Source: Roridomyces roridus (taxonomy: Eukaryota; Basidiomycota; Agaricomycetes; Agaricales; Mycenaceae). From it: 64,000 nucleotides of DNA. The notes under the pieces are model-generated. The model worked only from the letters and a program-made list of their open reading frames with translations, did no database searches and had not been told where the DNA came from. The position numbers and the translations under genes are program-made. Positions 46,141-58,399 of the stretch are shown here, one piece after another; position 1 is the first letter of the stretch, and each line of letters starts with the position of its first letter. The DNA lies in contig JARKIF010000015.1 of assembly GCA_029378245.1 (NCBI GenBank), positions 372,001-436,000 on the forward strand. The letters are read 5' to 3'.

Positions 46141-48050
46141 GGTGGGCGCGTATTCATTTCCCACTCGGAGAAGGGCGTTTTAAAAGCGTACCCGCATTTA
46201 GGTCGAAGGGAAACGCAGCATTGAATCTCGCGAATCTGCGTGTCCATTTTTACGAAAGGTCGGCACTTGACGCAACGGAAAAAATATGGCGCTCGGAAGC
46301 AGCTGCCAGGCCGCACCTCAGTTCCATGGTGTGAGTGATATCGCCGCTCTTTTAATTCAACGTGTGGTGATCAGCGACCCTGCAGCGTTGACTGTATCTT
46401 TCAAACGGCATACCAAGGCGAAACCACTTGGCGACAGACATGAGTTAATCCATTCAAGCCTCGACACTGAAACACCAACGGCAACGAATGTCCGTATATC
46501 TCCCTTGATAACAGACCGGTCAATTCACTTGAATCCACACCATCGTCGCCTCCATTGGTACCGTGACGTCCGGCTAAGCAACTCAACGCCCCATCTGACA
46601 CCAGACGAGGAAACGGCTCCCGGTAATACAGCTCACCGTATCTGCTCGGCGGCCCCGAGGACGATAAGACTCCAAAATCTGTGATCGCGGAGGAATAGGA
46701 ACCAGGAAGAGTGGGAAGCGGGTCCGACTATCGTGGTTCCCAAGTCCCAGTTTGCCTTCTGCCGGCGGGTCGGAGCGAGATGAGCCTGGGTACTTGCGCC
46801 CAGGATGCCGCGGCTAACATGTACTTGTCCAGGTGTCATCGAAATCTATCCCGGGACAAATGATCAAGACGTCTGTTTGACCTTGTTCAACCTGGTGTGT
46901 CTGCGTTTACTTGGATTAATATTTTCCTTCTCATCTGAAATTATACTCCAGCCCAGTGGGTGATTCACCCTGCGATAAATCTCCGCGTTTCTTGGCAGTC
47001 TGACGACTCTGGCGAGGCTACTCGACTTGCTAGTATGCATCAGAAGTTGACGAAACATCGACATTCTCCCGAGGCAGCGTATAGAAAGGTAATGGGACAC
47101 ACATGCGGACATAGAACCAACTTGGCGGTGGAGCACGCAAAGTTGCAACAGACGCTGGATTGGACTGGGCTGAAACAAAGAATTCCATCATCGAGCGGAA
47201 CATCTTCGTTGATTTACGATTGCACAATCGATTGGCTCAGGGACAAAATGCGGCTTCGGCTTTGGGTTCGCTGCTTTCAGGCACCCGGTGGTTGATTTTG
47301 ATTCTGATATCCAGCAGGTCGGCGGGGGACTTTGTATCTCAGGGGCCTTGATCCAGGGCCTCCCAAGTCCATTTAATCCAACTTCTGCTCGGTTCGGTCA
47401 ATGAAATATCCCGTCGAATCACAAGCCCGTTGTTCTTGGAAGTCGTGTCCAAAAAAAGGAAAGCTGATTACATTTTCTCCGGTACCTCCGAGCGAACTCG
47501 CCTTTCAACGTGCTCTTCGGTGTATTCTATATCAGTGGCCAACCGAAAAAACTTACCTCCTCGATCCAATCAACCACCTAGGAAGCACATCACCCTGATT
47601 CATGAGTTACACGACCCATATATGGTTTCCCAACCCACTGTGGGACTGACTCGGAAAACCTAGCTCCTTGTTCCCAACCAGGCGGGGTGTTTGACGGTGA
47701 TAACGGCGTAACCTGGTGTGGCATTCTTCTGAGCTGGCATGCACTGACTGGAGAGTCTCGCGCGGCGTTTTGGAAGTTGGAACCCTCGAACATCATGATT
47801 GATTGCATTTCCCCGAGATTGCGGATTGGTTCAAGCCTGTCCCAGTGAGATTCAACTCGCCGCATCTACTCATCGTCACTCCGTCGACATCGAGTCGTAC
47901 CTTCCTGAATAATCTTGAATGACACAGAAGAGCCGGAGTCCGGACTGCCGTAGATCAAGGTTTAGTATTTTCTTGGTTGTATTGCTTGTAATTTACCTAC
48001 CAGGAGCTATCCAAAGGACCGGGCATAGACACATAAATTGCAACTAGTGC
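46141..48050. other. No gene recognised
   Basis: Short frames only, none with recognisable residues. The first few hundred bases should contain the promoter of the second Zn2Cys6 gene. Confidence 0.3.
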
Positions 48051-48405
48051 ACGGGCACTGTTCAACTGCGTTGCGAGACACTGGGAATCAGATTCGGATA
48101 TTCGGGATTCGTTCTGCTGTCGAACGTCTTCGTGTGCGCTGAATTCTTGGTTGACCGCCCGAGAGCTATCCAAAGGACCCGTGCGGCCAGCTCAAATTGT
48201 AAAGCGCACGGGCACTGTTCATATGCGTTGCGCGAGACATCGTGATTCAGATTCGGATATTCGGGACTCGTTCTGCTGTCGAATGTCTTCGTGTGCGGTA
48301 AATTCGTGGTTGACAGCCCAAGAGAGCGCACGGGAGCTGTTCAACTGCGTTGCGTGGCACTGTGATTCAAATTCGGATATTCGGGACTCATTTTGCTCCC
48401 TGCTC
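48051..48405. repeat. Three imperfect tandem repeats
   Basis: The units begin near 48051, 48207 and 48329. Each contains CACGGG, then CTGTTCA, and then ATTCGGATATTCGGGA. The first two also share TCTTCGTGTGCG. Just after them, 48412-48450 is a palindromic stretch (TGATCAGTGATC, ATC, GATCACTGATGA). Confidence 0.7.
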
Positions 48406-49999
48406 TGATCAGTGATCAATCGATCACTGATGACCAGACCAGTGACCCGGAAGAGCCTCGATCCAGAGTTAGAAATTGAAGATGTCGGACGGTGAATTGT
48501 TAGTTGACAGCATCTTCCAATAGCACGAATTCCGCCGTAGAACGCATGGATAATAATACCCAATGGTCGTCGCGGAGAGGAGGGTCTGCCCGAGAAGAGA
48601 AGAGAGGAGAACTCCACCAGATTCGACGTCGACTGAATGCATCGATGGAAATTGGCCGGAGATTTTCCACTCGACGGTCCAACCCCACCCAAAGCACAAT
48701 TTCACCGCGGGCTGGAGTTCGAGGTATCCTAGTTTAGTGCACGATAGGTTCGTTGGACGAATGAGATGTCTTGTGCTGTAATGGTCGACGGCCGTCGGTC
48801 CAAAGACACGGGTGTAAACCAAGTCGAGTGTGTTAGATTCTTAGAGTTAGAGTTATCGAATGTCAAGACAATTATGTTGAACGTGGGACGCATTGCATAC
48901 ATCTGAGGACAGCTTGAATCACCGACCGGAATCCGACATGGGTATTGCGGACTTTTTGTCACCGGGATGCCAAAGTGACAGTGAGTTTGCGTTCACCAGC
49001 ACGTGCGCAGCGGCTGGAGTATCAATTAAATGATAGAAAGAATCCAGTTGACGGGCCTGCGGGATACATAAGGGGTGCCGGTTAGCAGTGTAAAAAATGC
49101 ATGAATGATGGTACGCACATCTGTATGTGTACGATTAATTGCGGCTCTGAGATGAGATGTGGGCATACCTTTGAATTGGTGTGATTGTGGACTTCCCACA
49201 TATCACATGTGTTTTACTCGAGGACGACACGGCTCTCCGAGTGGCGCTAGGAATACCCACGGCCGCGGCGTGAACGCCCGGCGCCGGCAACGTTTTAGTC
49301 CCCAAGTCTCGATCCAATGCGAGTCGCTGAGCCGACTAACCAAAGGAGGTTAGTCTACGGAGAGAGAGACGCCGAACACCTGCCAATCATTGTCAACGGC
49401 GACTCGAAGTTGGCAGCAGCAGAAAGTAGGAAGACAGCGTCGAAGTGTAGCACGGGCGGGGAGACCTTGGACGAAGATGAGAGTCGACTGCCAAAAGCGG
49501 AGACATAAAATCCCTGCGCTAGAGCTTGAAGGTGGTCGCAGGCCTCTGGCAGTCACGCCAGGACATTCCTGAGATTGTTGATTGAAACAAAACTCGACGT
49601 GGTACTTACTGCAACTTGAGCACATGCCGGTGTCACGAGAGCGAGCCAAATGCTTCCACTTCCACGTTCGAGCATGTCATTCGCAGCCTAGAGAATCTAC
49701 CACGGCACCTCTCGTGTGATGAAATCTAGTCAAGGACAATTAACCGATGCGCGCTTGAATCTCTCGAATGAAACAGCCACTCACTCCACTCCAAACACAC
49801 ACAGGAATCTTGCTCCGGGGAAAGTACTCCTCAACAACTTGGGGCAGCTGCGTCCACTGCAACGTATCTAGATTCTACACCATCTTCAAGTTCGAAATTC
49901 CTCGTGAGGGGTGGATATATCGCTATCGAGGCCGGCAAACTTATATGGGGTCGTCCTCTTCCTCGGATTCAGTTACGCGGATGCGGATAACTCGAAGGA
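48406..49999. other. No gene recognised
   Basis: Mixed short frames; no domain, RNA or element end could be identified. Confidence 0.3.
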
Positions 50000-50950
50000 G
50001 GTGTATCGACAGCAGGTCCGCGTCGCCCTCGCCCTCGTAGTCCACATCGAGCTGAACAACTCGTTCGAATACGGAGAGATCCACTGCTTCACTTATACCC
50101 AACTATGGAAAAGTGAACGTTTGCTCGCAAATGGAATTGAAGAAGCCACTCACAATCGTATCAATCCTCGCCAACTCCACACTCGGGAAAGCTTGGCTCG
50201 GCGCACTACGCTGCACCCGAATCTCAACGCCCTCAGCCCAGAAAACCCGAACAGACAAGAAGGACTGTCGAGCCGCCACCACTGTACCTTCCCGCAATTG
50301 CGTGTACCTTCCCGCAATTGCGTGCGATCAACGTCCAAAGACTCAAGGCCAATAGGAACGCAGCGACGAGTGAAAGAGATATTCTCCGTCTTTGGCTGCT
50401 CGTCCGATTCGCATAAACCAAACGGCCCCTCGCCGCGAAGCCAGAGATTCTTGATTCCCGCTGCCCAATTCCTCCCATATCCGCACAAAAACACTCTGGC
50501 GTCGCAAAGCTCGGGCTCAAGCCCAAGATCCGCAATGATCATGATGGAGACCTAAGCAAATGTCGCATCGGGAGTACCGTCTCCGCAGCGAACAGCGTGA
50601 AGCAGTGAACATCGCAAGGGTGAACAGTCAGGCGAAGGATAATTTGGACAGTTTGGTGAGGATTTCGGTTCCAGCGCGATGTAGAGATCGGCGATGAGAT
50701 GGGAGAGGTACGGTGAGCCCTCGAGCAGATGAGCCAACCGAAGGAATAGCGTGGCTGCTGAGGCTACCGTCGGCCGATGCGCTGGATAAGACCCAAGAGC
50801 AGGAAACGAGGACGCAGAGGCAGAGATCCTCGCGCGCACGCAAGAAAGCCGGCGATCGTGTGATGAAGACTTGGAGTGGTGAGTATAAGTGGATTCCAGA
50901 CATCGGTGGCAAGACATGAGTGGCAAGAAAGTCAGTAGTGGAAGATCAAG
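50000..50950 (-). pseudogene. Possible remnant of an F-box-type gene
   Basis: On the minus strand, LFLRLAHLLEGSPYLSHLIA followed by DLYIALEPKSS (about 50.64-50.76 kb) resembles the stretch after the F-box in one group of mushroom F-box proteins. Further on, LCGYGRNWAAGIKNLWL and IGLESLDVDRTQL (about 50.33-50.5 kb) could be its distal part. The pieces are in different frames and no F-box itself is visible. A plus-strand 214-codon frame overlaps but has no recognisable domain. The assignment is tentative. Confidence 0.25.
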
Positions 50951-51254
50951 ACAAGGTGCGAATATTACGAACAAACAAATTGCCACCGCATTTTGAGAAA
51001 AAAGCTCTTACGATTCAACAAACTTCAAAGTGGCTCAATCCGGAGTCGAACCGGACTAAACCGAGAGTCGGACTGTCATGGTCCTCGAGTCGGACTGTCA
51101 AGTACCAGGGGCTGGTCTTTGACTCTGAGTAGCAATTATCATACACCGGAGGCTTTGGATGCTACATGCATGAGCCTACAACACCGACACTAAATACAAA
51201 GAATCCACAGTACATACTTACATATTCACATCTCCAAGTCCTCAAACCGTCTTG

Positions 51255-52988
51255 TCACCCATGCCCATGTCCAGGAGACCCCGGCGACGGATACGCCGCC
51301 GCTGCGGCTGCCGCATACGGGTACGGGTACGGGTACGCCAACCCCGGACTCGCCATACCCATACCCATCTGCATATACACCGGCGCCAGCAACTGAGGAC
51401 TCCCAGACCTCTTACTCCCAGACCTCTTACTCCCACTCCCACTCCCCGAGCCTGACCCCGACCCCGACCCCGACCCCGAGCCTGACCCAGCCGTGGCACC
51501 AGATCCATCGTGCCCCGGCATCCCCATCCCCATGGCCGGCGGGGTAGGACTCCCAGTGAAAGCCGTAGACTGCGGCGAGGCTTGGATAACGCAGACGGGA
51601 GCAGGAGGAGGTCCGGGTAGGAAAGTCTGAGACGGACCTGATCGACGGTGATGACGAGAATGTGTATGCGTATGATGAGCCCTCGGACGCGGCGAAGAAC
51701 GTCGGCGGGGAGAAGATGGACGCCGATTCCCATTTGGCGCAGGGGGCTGATGCGGGGGTGAGGGTGAGAACGCCGTGTAAGGGGCGTACGCCACGGGGAT
51801 ACCGTAGGCGACTGGGCTGGCGTTATCAGGCACCGTCTCACGATGATGATGTGTCCTCTGCCGTCGCCGTCGACGGTGATCGTCCTCGCTTGCTGGGGAC
51901 ATGGGAAGCGCAGGCTGGTACCACGACACCCCTACCCTCGGCTTACTCCTAGGCCTATAATCCACGGTGATACGGTCCGTCGCCACCCACGGGAGCACAT
52001 GCAGCGCATTGAAGAATCGATGAAAGCCGCCAAGCTCGTTGGAGAAGGACGGGGACTCGGTGCTAAAGGACCCCGAGGAGATCGTGGTACCGCTCACGCG
52101 AGCTTGGTCGTGGGCAGACATACGCCAATAGTCATCCGCAGGCAGGGGATGGGCGTGTACTGACACAGGCTCGTCACCATCGAGCTGAGGCGCGGCAAGA
52201 CCGTGATCTTCCGCGCGGCTGGGGTGTGGTGAGGGAGCAGGAGGCGAGATTGGATGATGACTGCTGGGTGTGACATCGCGATCGTATGGATTTTCGAGCG
52301 GCGGTTCGTAGGGAGTGTCCGGAGGACTCTGTGGGAGATCCCCAGGCATGCCCTCGCCCTCGTCTGGATGCAGGACGACAGGGGTGACCACCTGCTGCAC
52401 ATCCTCCGCCGGCGGGTCAAGGCGAAAGCTTGGATGCCGAGGACGAGTATCCAGGAAATGCACATTCGCCTCGGGGACAACGGGTGTAGGCGGATTGGAG
52501 ACGTAGCGCGGGAGCGTATTGCCCGACATGTCCGTCTCCCCATCAGTCTGCTCCGTCCCCAGCGTCCCCCGCCGAGCCCGTCGTGTCCGTACCAACGCTC
52601 TTGGCAGTCGCCTCAGCCCGTTGACAAACCCACCCACGAAACCCTTCTCCCTTGCTTTAGCACCTCTGCCCGTCGTCCACTGATAACCCAGCGCCGCCTC
52701 GGCCTCCCCAGGAGTCGGCACCTCCATATGCTCCCCGTCCGTCGAGTCCAGAACGCCGATGCGTCGTGGAGGCTCGGGAAGCGGGCGTGCGGTGAGCTGC
52801 GACACAGGCTCCGGCAGGGGGATGGGCTCGACGGGGGGTGGGGGCGGACTCTGCTGATTCATGAGAACCCACGATCGAGTGCTTGCTGCCGCGCTCGAGA
52901 TGCGAGAGGGTCGACGGGAGGCGGTGTCGAGCGGGTTTACAGGCTCGAGGTCACGGGCGGAAGGAGCACGATATTCGGTGTCGGCCAT
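51255..52988 (-). CDS. Proline-rich, low-complexity protein of unknown function
   Basis: A single 577-residue frame starting MADTEYRAPSARDLEPVNPL. It has a proline cluster near residue 50 (SPPPPPVEPIPLPEP), a basic patch (about 108-140, GFVGGFVNGLRRLPRALVR) and, in mid-protein, a more ordered segment (NELGGFHRFFNALHVLPWVA). The end holds a (Gly-Ser)n run and tyrosine/alanine repeats. No signal peptide or membrane segment is evident. Regular codon-level coherence over 1.7 kb and a well-placed ATG make it a real gene. I do not recognise a family, and the low-complexity runs suggest a disordered or scaffold-type protein. Confidence 0.65.
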   Translation of the reverse strand: MADTEYRAPSARDLEPVNPLDTASRRPSRISSAAASTRSWVLMNQQSPPPPPVEPIPLPEPVSQLTARPLPEPPRRIGVLDSTDGEHMEVPTPGEAEAALGYQWTTGRGAKAREKGFVGGFVNGLRRLPRALVRTRRARRGTLGTEQTDGETDMSGNTLPRYVSNPPTPVVPEANVHFLDTRPRHPSFRLDPPAEDVQQVVTPVVLHPDEGEGMPGDLPQSPPDTPYEPPLENPYDRDVTPSSHHPISPPAPSPHPSRAEDHGLAAPQLDGDEPVSVHAHPLPADDYWRMSAHDQARVSGTTISSGSFSTESPSFSNELGGFHRFFNALHVLPWVATDRITVDYRPRSKPRVGVSWYQPALPMSPASEDDHRRRRRQRTHHHRETVPDNASPVAYGIPVAYAPYTAFSPSPPHQPPAPNGNRRPSSPRRRSSPRPRAHHTHTHSRHHRRSGPSQTFLPGPPPAPVCVIQASPQSTAFTGSPTPPAMGMGMPGHDGSGATAGSGSGSGSGSGSGSGSGSGSKRSGSKRSGSPQLLAPVYMQMGMGMASPGLAYPYPYPYAAAAAAAYPSPGSPGHGHG

Positions 52989-54102
52989 GTGAGTAGGGGT
53001 AGCTGGGAGGGATGGACTTCATATTCAAGTGTCTTCATGACGGAGAGTGGACACGTGTTTTGAGGGAGAGTAGATACGCGAGGAAGGAGCGAGGAAGAGG
53101 AGGCGAGGGAGCGTCGCGGAAGCTGGAGGCAAGCGTTTGACACCAAGCGCTGCTGAGACAGTCGTGCCTTACTCGGTAAAGCTCCTAGCTGCGCCCATAC
53201 TCAGAGGTGTTTGCCGAGGGCCAGAACCACGGAAGAGAGCGGGATGCTGAGCATACGAGTATCGTGGGGCTCAGAGGAGGGATGTAGAGCTATATGAAGA
53301 TGGACTGAGACGTGTGCAGAGCGGGGGAGACCTCGTGACGCACCTCAAGCCCGAGACCGACGACAAGGCTACGAGGCTAGAACAAGCCGCAGGCAGAACT
53401 AACGGTGGGGAAAGTCGATGAGGCGGCTGAGCGTCGGTCGAGCTACGTGTCTTCCGCTCTCAAGGCAGGCTCGTGCGATATGAAAAAAGGCATCCAGCGT
53501 TAGCGCTATCCAAATTCGTCTGAGATCGCAAAATGCATGAAAAGAAGGGACGTACCATGGCAATCCATATCACCACCCAGCACTTCTCAACTCCCATTAA
53601 GCAGACGAAACTGGAGAATCAGAATCAGCCTGAAGCTTTTGTGGATAAGAGGGCCACTCACTGCACGCACGCCTACACCGATGGCAGGATGTTCTGGGAG
53701 ACTTGAAAGAAGGAGATATGCCAACGCAATAGCCGGGGAGCAATTGCCAAGAGGTACGCCGCTTGGGTGAGCAGGTGGTGGTCGTTGGTCAAGAGTTGTT
53801 TGTCTCACGTTTGTCTGGCTTTTTGATCCGTCTTCCTCTCCGGCTCCGAACTTCTCGTCTTGCTCTCCGACGACAACTGTGAATGAATGGACTTGGGTCT
53901 TGGAATCCTAAGTCTTCTCACAAACATCACACCCTCCACCAGCCTGGCGCCCGGTCGAGCATATAAGTATGCCCGCTTAAGTATCATCGCTCACAAGTTA
54001 CAACCTCCGCATTTCACGTACTGACTGAGGGCGGGGGAGCCACGAGGCAAATGCTGTAGAGGGCAGGCAGCCCAGCTTTCATTTAATTTCAGGGCTACTT
54101 AT
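52989..54102. other. No gene recognised
   Basis: The promoter of the proline-rich gene should lie in the first few hundred bases. The rest holds only short frames. Confidence 0.3.
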
Positions 54103-54369
54103 GACAGCCGTCTCGAGCTCTTTTCTTCTCTCCCCCTACATCCTCAATCTCACAAGCCCCCGAATAGATGGCCGAGATTGCTCTGGGACTCATTGTGAAA
54201 CACAGCTTCCTCCCTTCCGCAGTCGAGCTTCTTGATGATTGGCGCCGAAATGCTGTATACACGCTGTATAGGCAGTGCAATAACAGCCGTCTCGAGCTCT
54301 TTTCTCCCGCCCCCATCCTCAATCTGACAGACCCCCCAGGTAAATGGCCGAGGTTGCTCTGGGACTCGT
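54103..54369. repeat. Duplicated start region of the ARM-repeat gene
   Basis: A stretch of about 88 bp (54103-54193) recurs at 54283-54369: ACAGCCGTCTCGAGCTCTTT, then CATCCTCAATCT, then ATGGCCGAG, then TTGCTCTGGGACTC. Both copies carry an ATG in the same context (54168 and 54344), but in different reading frames. Confidence 0.8.
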
Positions 54370-57087
54370 CGGCGCCGCTGCTACAGCCGGAGGCGCAGCG
54401 CTCCAGGCTGCATCAGGCTTCGTGGGACGCCACGAGAGTGGGCATCAGCAAGAAATCATGGAGACCGAGAGGAATACGAGGACCTTCAGGGAGAACCTCG
54501 ATCGCGCGGGAGGGGATGTTACGCAGGAGGAGGAGAGGGATTTCCAAAGGAGCAGAGACGAGTACGTGCATCTCTCCCTTGCATACAATTCATTCACTGA
54601 TCATATCTGAAGGGCTGTGTCCAACGCGGGCTACTACTACGAGAGCATTATGAACTATAAGAAAGTCCCGTGGAGCAATCCGGTGAAGAAGCTGAAGAAA
54701 AAGAACGACGTCAGAAGATGGAAGAACCTGACACGCCAATCGAATCACTCGTTGAGGAGTATCAACGAGGTGCGTTATGTCCACCCAGCTGGCAGAAATC
54801 TGAGCAATGTCCAGTCCATTTGCTCAGGTTCCGACACGTCCTCAGTCACTGCATCTTCTGGCTCCCCTCCGGGATCCAATCTCGCTGGAGAGGAAATCCA
54901 GGACTGGGCAAATGATGTATATGACGAGTATGATCCGGTCGACGACCATTATCCCACTGACGCAGGAGGGGGAGCAAATGTGAAGGCCCAGGTTCTTGAA
55001 ATCATCCAGATGCTTGATTCCAAACGCGATATGGGAAGGTCCGACCTAGCTGACGATCGTAGGTTTTCTCTATGCCATAGGGCTTGGGTCCTACTCATTT
55101 GCTCCGAGCGATCTTTTGTCGGATGATAGAAAGGCAAATACCCCAAATGTTCAACTTCCTCGACGACAGCGATGATGAACTTCGAGAGGCTTCCACTGAG
55201 GTTTTGGATAGGTTGGCCAACAATCGTAAGATTTCTGATGCTAGAGTTATGCTGCTCATACTTACGTCCCATACAGCGATCTTTCATGACATCGTGGCTG
55301 ATGGCATTTCGCGAGTCGTTGAGCTGCTCGAATACGACAGCTTTTTTGCCCTGAGTTCTGCTGTGCGTCGGTTTCAGCGCTTGTTTACTACTCGTCGTCT
55401 GGCGGACGATCGTACGTACTCACGCCGCCTCATCTTCTCCCTTCTCCTGATTTTCTTTAGCTGTATTTTGTCGGATGATAGAGGCCCAAATTCCCCGGAT
55501 TTTCAACATGTTAGAAGACAGTGATGCCGCAGCTGCTGTGTTGGAGAGCTTGGCAGATACGCGTAAGTTCTTCCTCAGCCTCAGGGCTATTTATCATTTC
55601 TCATTTGTCTTGTGCAGCCTTCTTCCACGGTTCAATCGCCCTTGAGATTCCGCGATTCATCGGGAACCTCACACACACTGACTCTGCCGTGCGGGCCGCC
55701 GTCGGACATCTGTTCCGTGTGTTCGCTACTCACCGTGAGTGACTTTGCCGCGTTCAGGCAATCTGTCAAAGTCGCTTCAGCGTCGCTTCGCTCCGCCTTG
55801 GAATCCCAGATCCCCGCAATAATCGACATCATCCACGACAAGAAGAAGAATAAGGGGATACGACAAACTGCCGTAGATGTGCTGATGAGGGCCGCTGCCA
55901 ATCGTGAGTCATCTATCTCTGTGCCGATACCTCTCACATTCCGTCCAGCGAACTTGCACTCTGCCATTGTAACTCAAATCCCTCGTCTCTTTTGGATGGT
56001 CAGGGACGACAATTCGTCTCCCCGGGTCAGCACGGAGATCATCTGCAACATAGCTTCTTACAGTAGACATCTCACCTCACATCTAGCAACGAGAGCACTA
56101 ACGCTTCGCAGAAGTATTCCAGACGGCCATACGTGCGGAAATTCCCGGTATCATTGAGATGCTCCAAGATGAGCAAGAGCGGATTCGCACCTCTGGCATT
56201 CGCCTTTTCAGGAAACTCGCTGCACACGGTGAGTATCTGGAATACTCCCGGTGTGTTTGTATCTCTGATCTGATGACAGAGGCCCTTCACAACGAGTTGA
56301 GAGCTCAGATTCCCAGAATCGTCCTCATCATGGAAACCGACCGGGACATTCACGCGCACTCGCGTCTGTTGCCAGTGTTGGGGATCTTTTGAGGGAAGCA
56401 TGTGTCGATCGTGCGTGGCCAGTCCCCTTCTTTGAGCCATCTCACATTTCCCGCAGCCACGTTTTGTGGTGCGATGCTGGCTGAAGTTCCTCGCATTCTT
56501 GCGATGGTCAAAGCCACAGATGAGCGTCTACAACAAGAAGCTTTTTATATTTTCGTCAAGATGTCCGAGCTTCGTACGAGCCACTCTTTGCGTGAACTTG
56601 CTATCCTGTTGAGGCTGACTTGACACTAGCACGTTTCCAGGACGCCATAGAGGCTGAAATTCCACGTATCCTCGAAATGTTCGAGCATGAGCACAATAAG
56701 GCTCGCGCCTCGGCTGTTCGCCTATTCGTCCGACTTGGAACGCTGCCCCGTACGTGTTCGTTCCCGTGTCGCTTGCATGTTTAATTTTTGGTGAAGAGTA
56801 CAGCGATGCGATGGAGATTTACATTCCAGCCCTGGTGAAGATGGTTGGGACCAGGATTCGAGAGTGCCGCGAGTGTGCCGCTGAAACGATTGAGAGGATC
56901 GCCGCCCGGGGTGAGTCGATTCTATGCCTCCAGTCCTGGACCGGATTCAGGTTCCGCCACAGGTCGATGCAGTGAAGCACTCAGGGCTCAAATTTCTTTT
57001 ATTCAGTGCCTGCTATCGGACGATGATCCTGGAGTCCGTGCAGCTGCTGGTAGGGCTCTTCGTGCTATCGAACAACCTTCCATTTGA
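54344..57087 (+). pseudogene. ARM/HEAT-repeat protein gene, one repeat per exon, with a frameshift
   Basis: The N-terminal exon (MAEVALGLVGAAATAGGAAL) has a hydrophobic start, then charged helix. Exon 2 (EAVSNAGYYYESIMNYKKVP) ends in an acidic linker. Twelve exons of about 39 codons follow, each one ARM/HEAT-like repeat: for example FCRMIERQIPQMFNFLDDSD, FFHGSIALEIPRFIGNL, FQDAIEAEIPRILEMFEHEH and ALRAQISFIQCLLSDDDP. Every intron between repeats is phase 1, usually splitting a codon after C. Repeat 8 (56280-56390) changes frame after RDIHA and hits TGA; its second helix continues in another frame (LASVASVGDLLREACVD). So the gene is broken there, or one base is miscalled. The role is presumably protein binding. 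Confidence 0.75.
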
Positions 57088-57557
57088 TACACGCGTTAAT
57101 CACGACTGGAAAGCCTCGGACGCGAAACAAGCATGGGGAACTGAACAAAGACGTTACACATAACGTGAATCTTATGATACGGGAGTTAAAAATCAATCGA
57201 GATTCGAGTCACCTACTGTCTCCAAACTGTCGGATTACGCGTCGCTCGGCGCCGCACGAGACTCCGCTCTTCGATACACTTGTTGCGTCGCTGCCGCCGA
57301 CGCCGCGGCCCATCAACCCTGTGATCCCCACCGATAATTCGACTGCGTTGGATCACGAGTTCTTGAGAGCGTTCGGGAAATACCATGCTGTGTTCCGTTA
57401 CAGATCCGGTCGGTTGGCGATAGAGCGTCTTGGATGACCACGACGACGGCGAGGACGAGGAAGAGTTAATTCGGAAAGGAGACATCATGACCGGAAGAAA
57501 CAGGAACGATCAGTGACTAACTGAGTTACCGGATCTTGCTTTCTCCCGCTGCCAGCG

Positions 57558-58399
57558 AGTTGTAGCGATTCCGCAGTTGATATCACAGAATCCTATCAGA
57601 TTTGATGGCGGCGGTGCTCGGCTACCTTTGATCACAACAAACAGTACCGAGACATGCCGTTCACCACAAAATATCGCAAGTCCCCCAGCGCGCGTCATTG
57701 AGCAACATGAAGGAAATATCATTGCATTACACTACTACACTACACAGCTGTCCGCGGGCTGCGTCGTCTCGTGCGGGGAATAGCGTCGACAGTGCTGAGC
57801 GGGCGGGCAAGGAACAAGTACACTGCTCGGGGACAGGGAGCGTACTTGACTTGGCAGCAGCGGCGCAAGTGGAGGGAATCCGATAGACGACGATATCGCA
57901 AATGACGCATAGGTGAGGAAACGAAGCAGAGCATGGCGAGGTATCACACACGCCGAGACATCTGGCATATCATCGCTCCACCTGAGCCCCAACCTCGCCC
58001 AATGGCACGAAATCGTGTCGCGGATCATATGGGACTAAATGGTCAATGGCGAGCATCTAGAACGGCGTGGACGACACACCTGGCACCTCCGGGGCTCGAA
58101 CGCGTACTGTAGTCTGTGAGCCAACTGTGAGCCAACTGTGAGCATTGAGTCACTGTCGGTCAGCTTCGCGCGAGTTACAGGCCTCCGAGCCACGGTGAGA
58201 CACGGCGTGCTGCAGCGGGATGATGAACGACAGGACAGGCGGGCGGGCGCAGTGAGGGTGCAAGGAGAGAGGCAGTGTGTTGTTGCTTGTTACGCTGACG
58301 GCACTTGTCGGCACCGGTGATTGCGATCGACAGATGCCGGGTGGGCCGGGATCAATTCTTCCAGATCACATTTGATATCAACTGCGGAAATGCAAAAGT
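57558..58399. mobile_element. Mutator-like non-autonomous element, 842 bp
   Basis: Imperfect inverted ends share TTCCGCAGTTGATATCA. Flanking direct repeats are GCTGCCAGCG (57548-57557 and 58400-58409), 10 bp as written or 9 bp if one base belongs to the element. The left arm has no insertion here. There is no transposase frame. Confidence 0.7.

Noticed and set aside
49911..50555. A 214-codon plus-strand frame.
   Set aside because: No recognisable domain, and the opposite strand shows more plausible F-box-like remnants.
51039..51055. Perfect tRNA T-arm-like hairpin on the minus strand (TCCGG, TTCGACT, CCGGA), with similar ones at 14040-14056 (plus) and 11681-11695 (minus, four pairs).
   Set aside because: No 5' half that would complete an acceptor stem and anticodon arm could be found for any of them, so I do not call tRNA genes. 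They could be tRNA relics or SINE pieces; a tRNAscan run would decide.
54168..54653. A 161-codon plus-strand frame starting MAEIALGL.
   Set aside because: After the duplicated start region it runs out of frame through exon 1 of the ARM-repeat gene; it is better explained as a by-product of the duplication.
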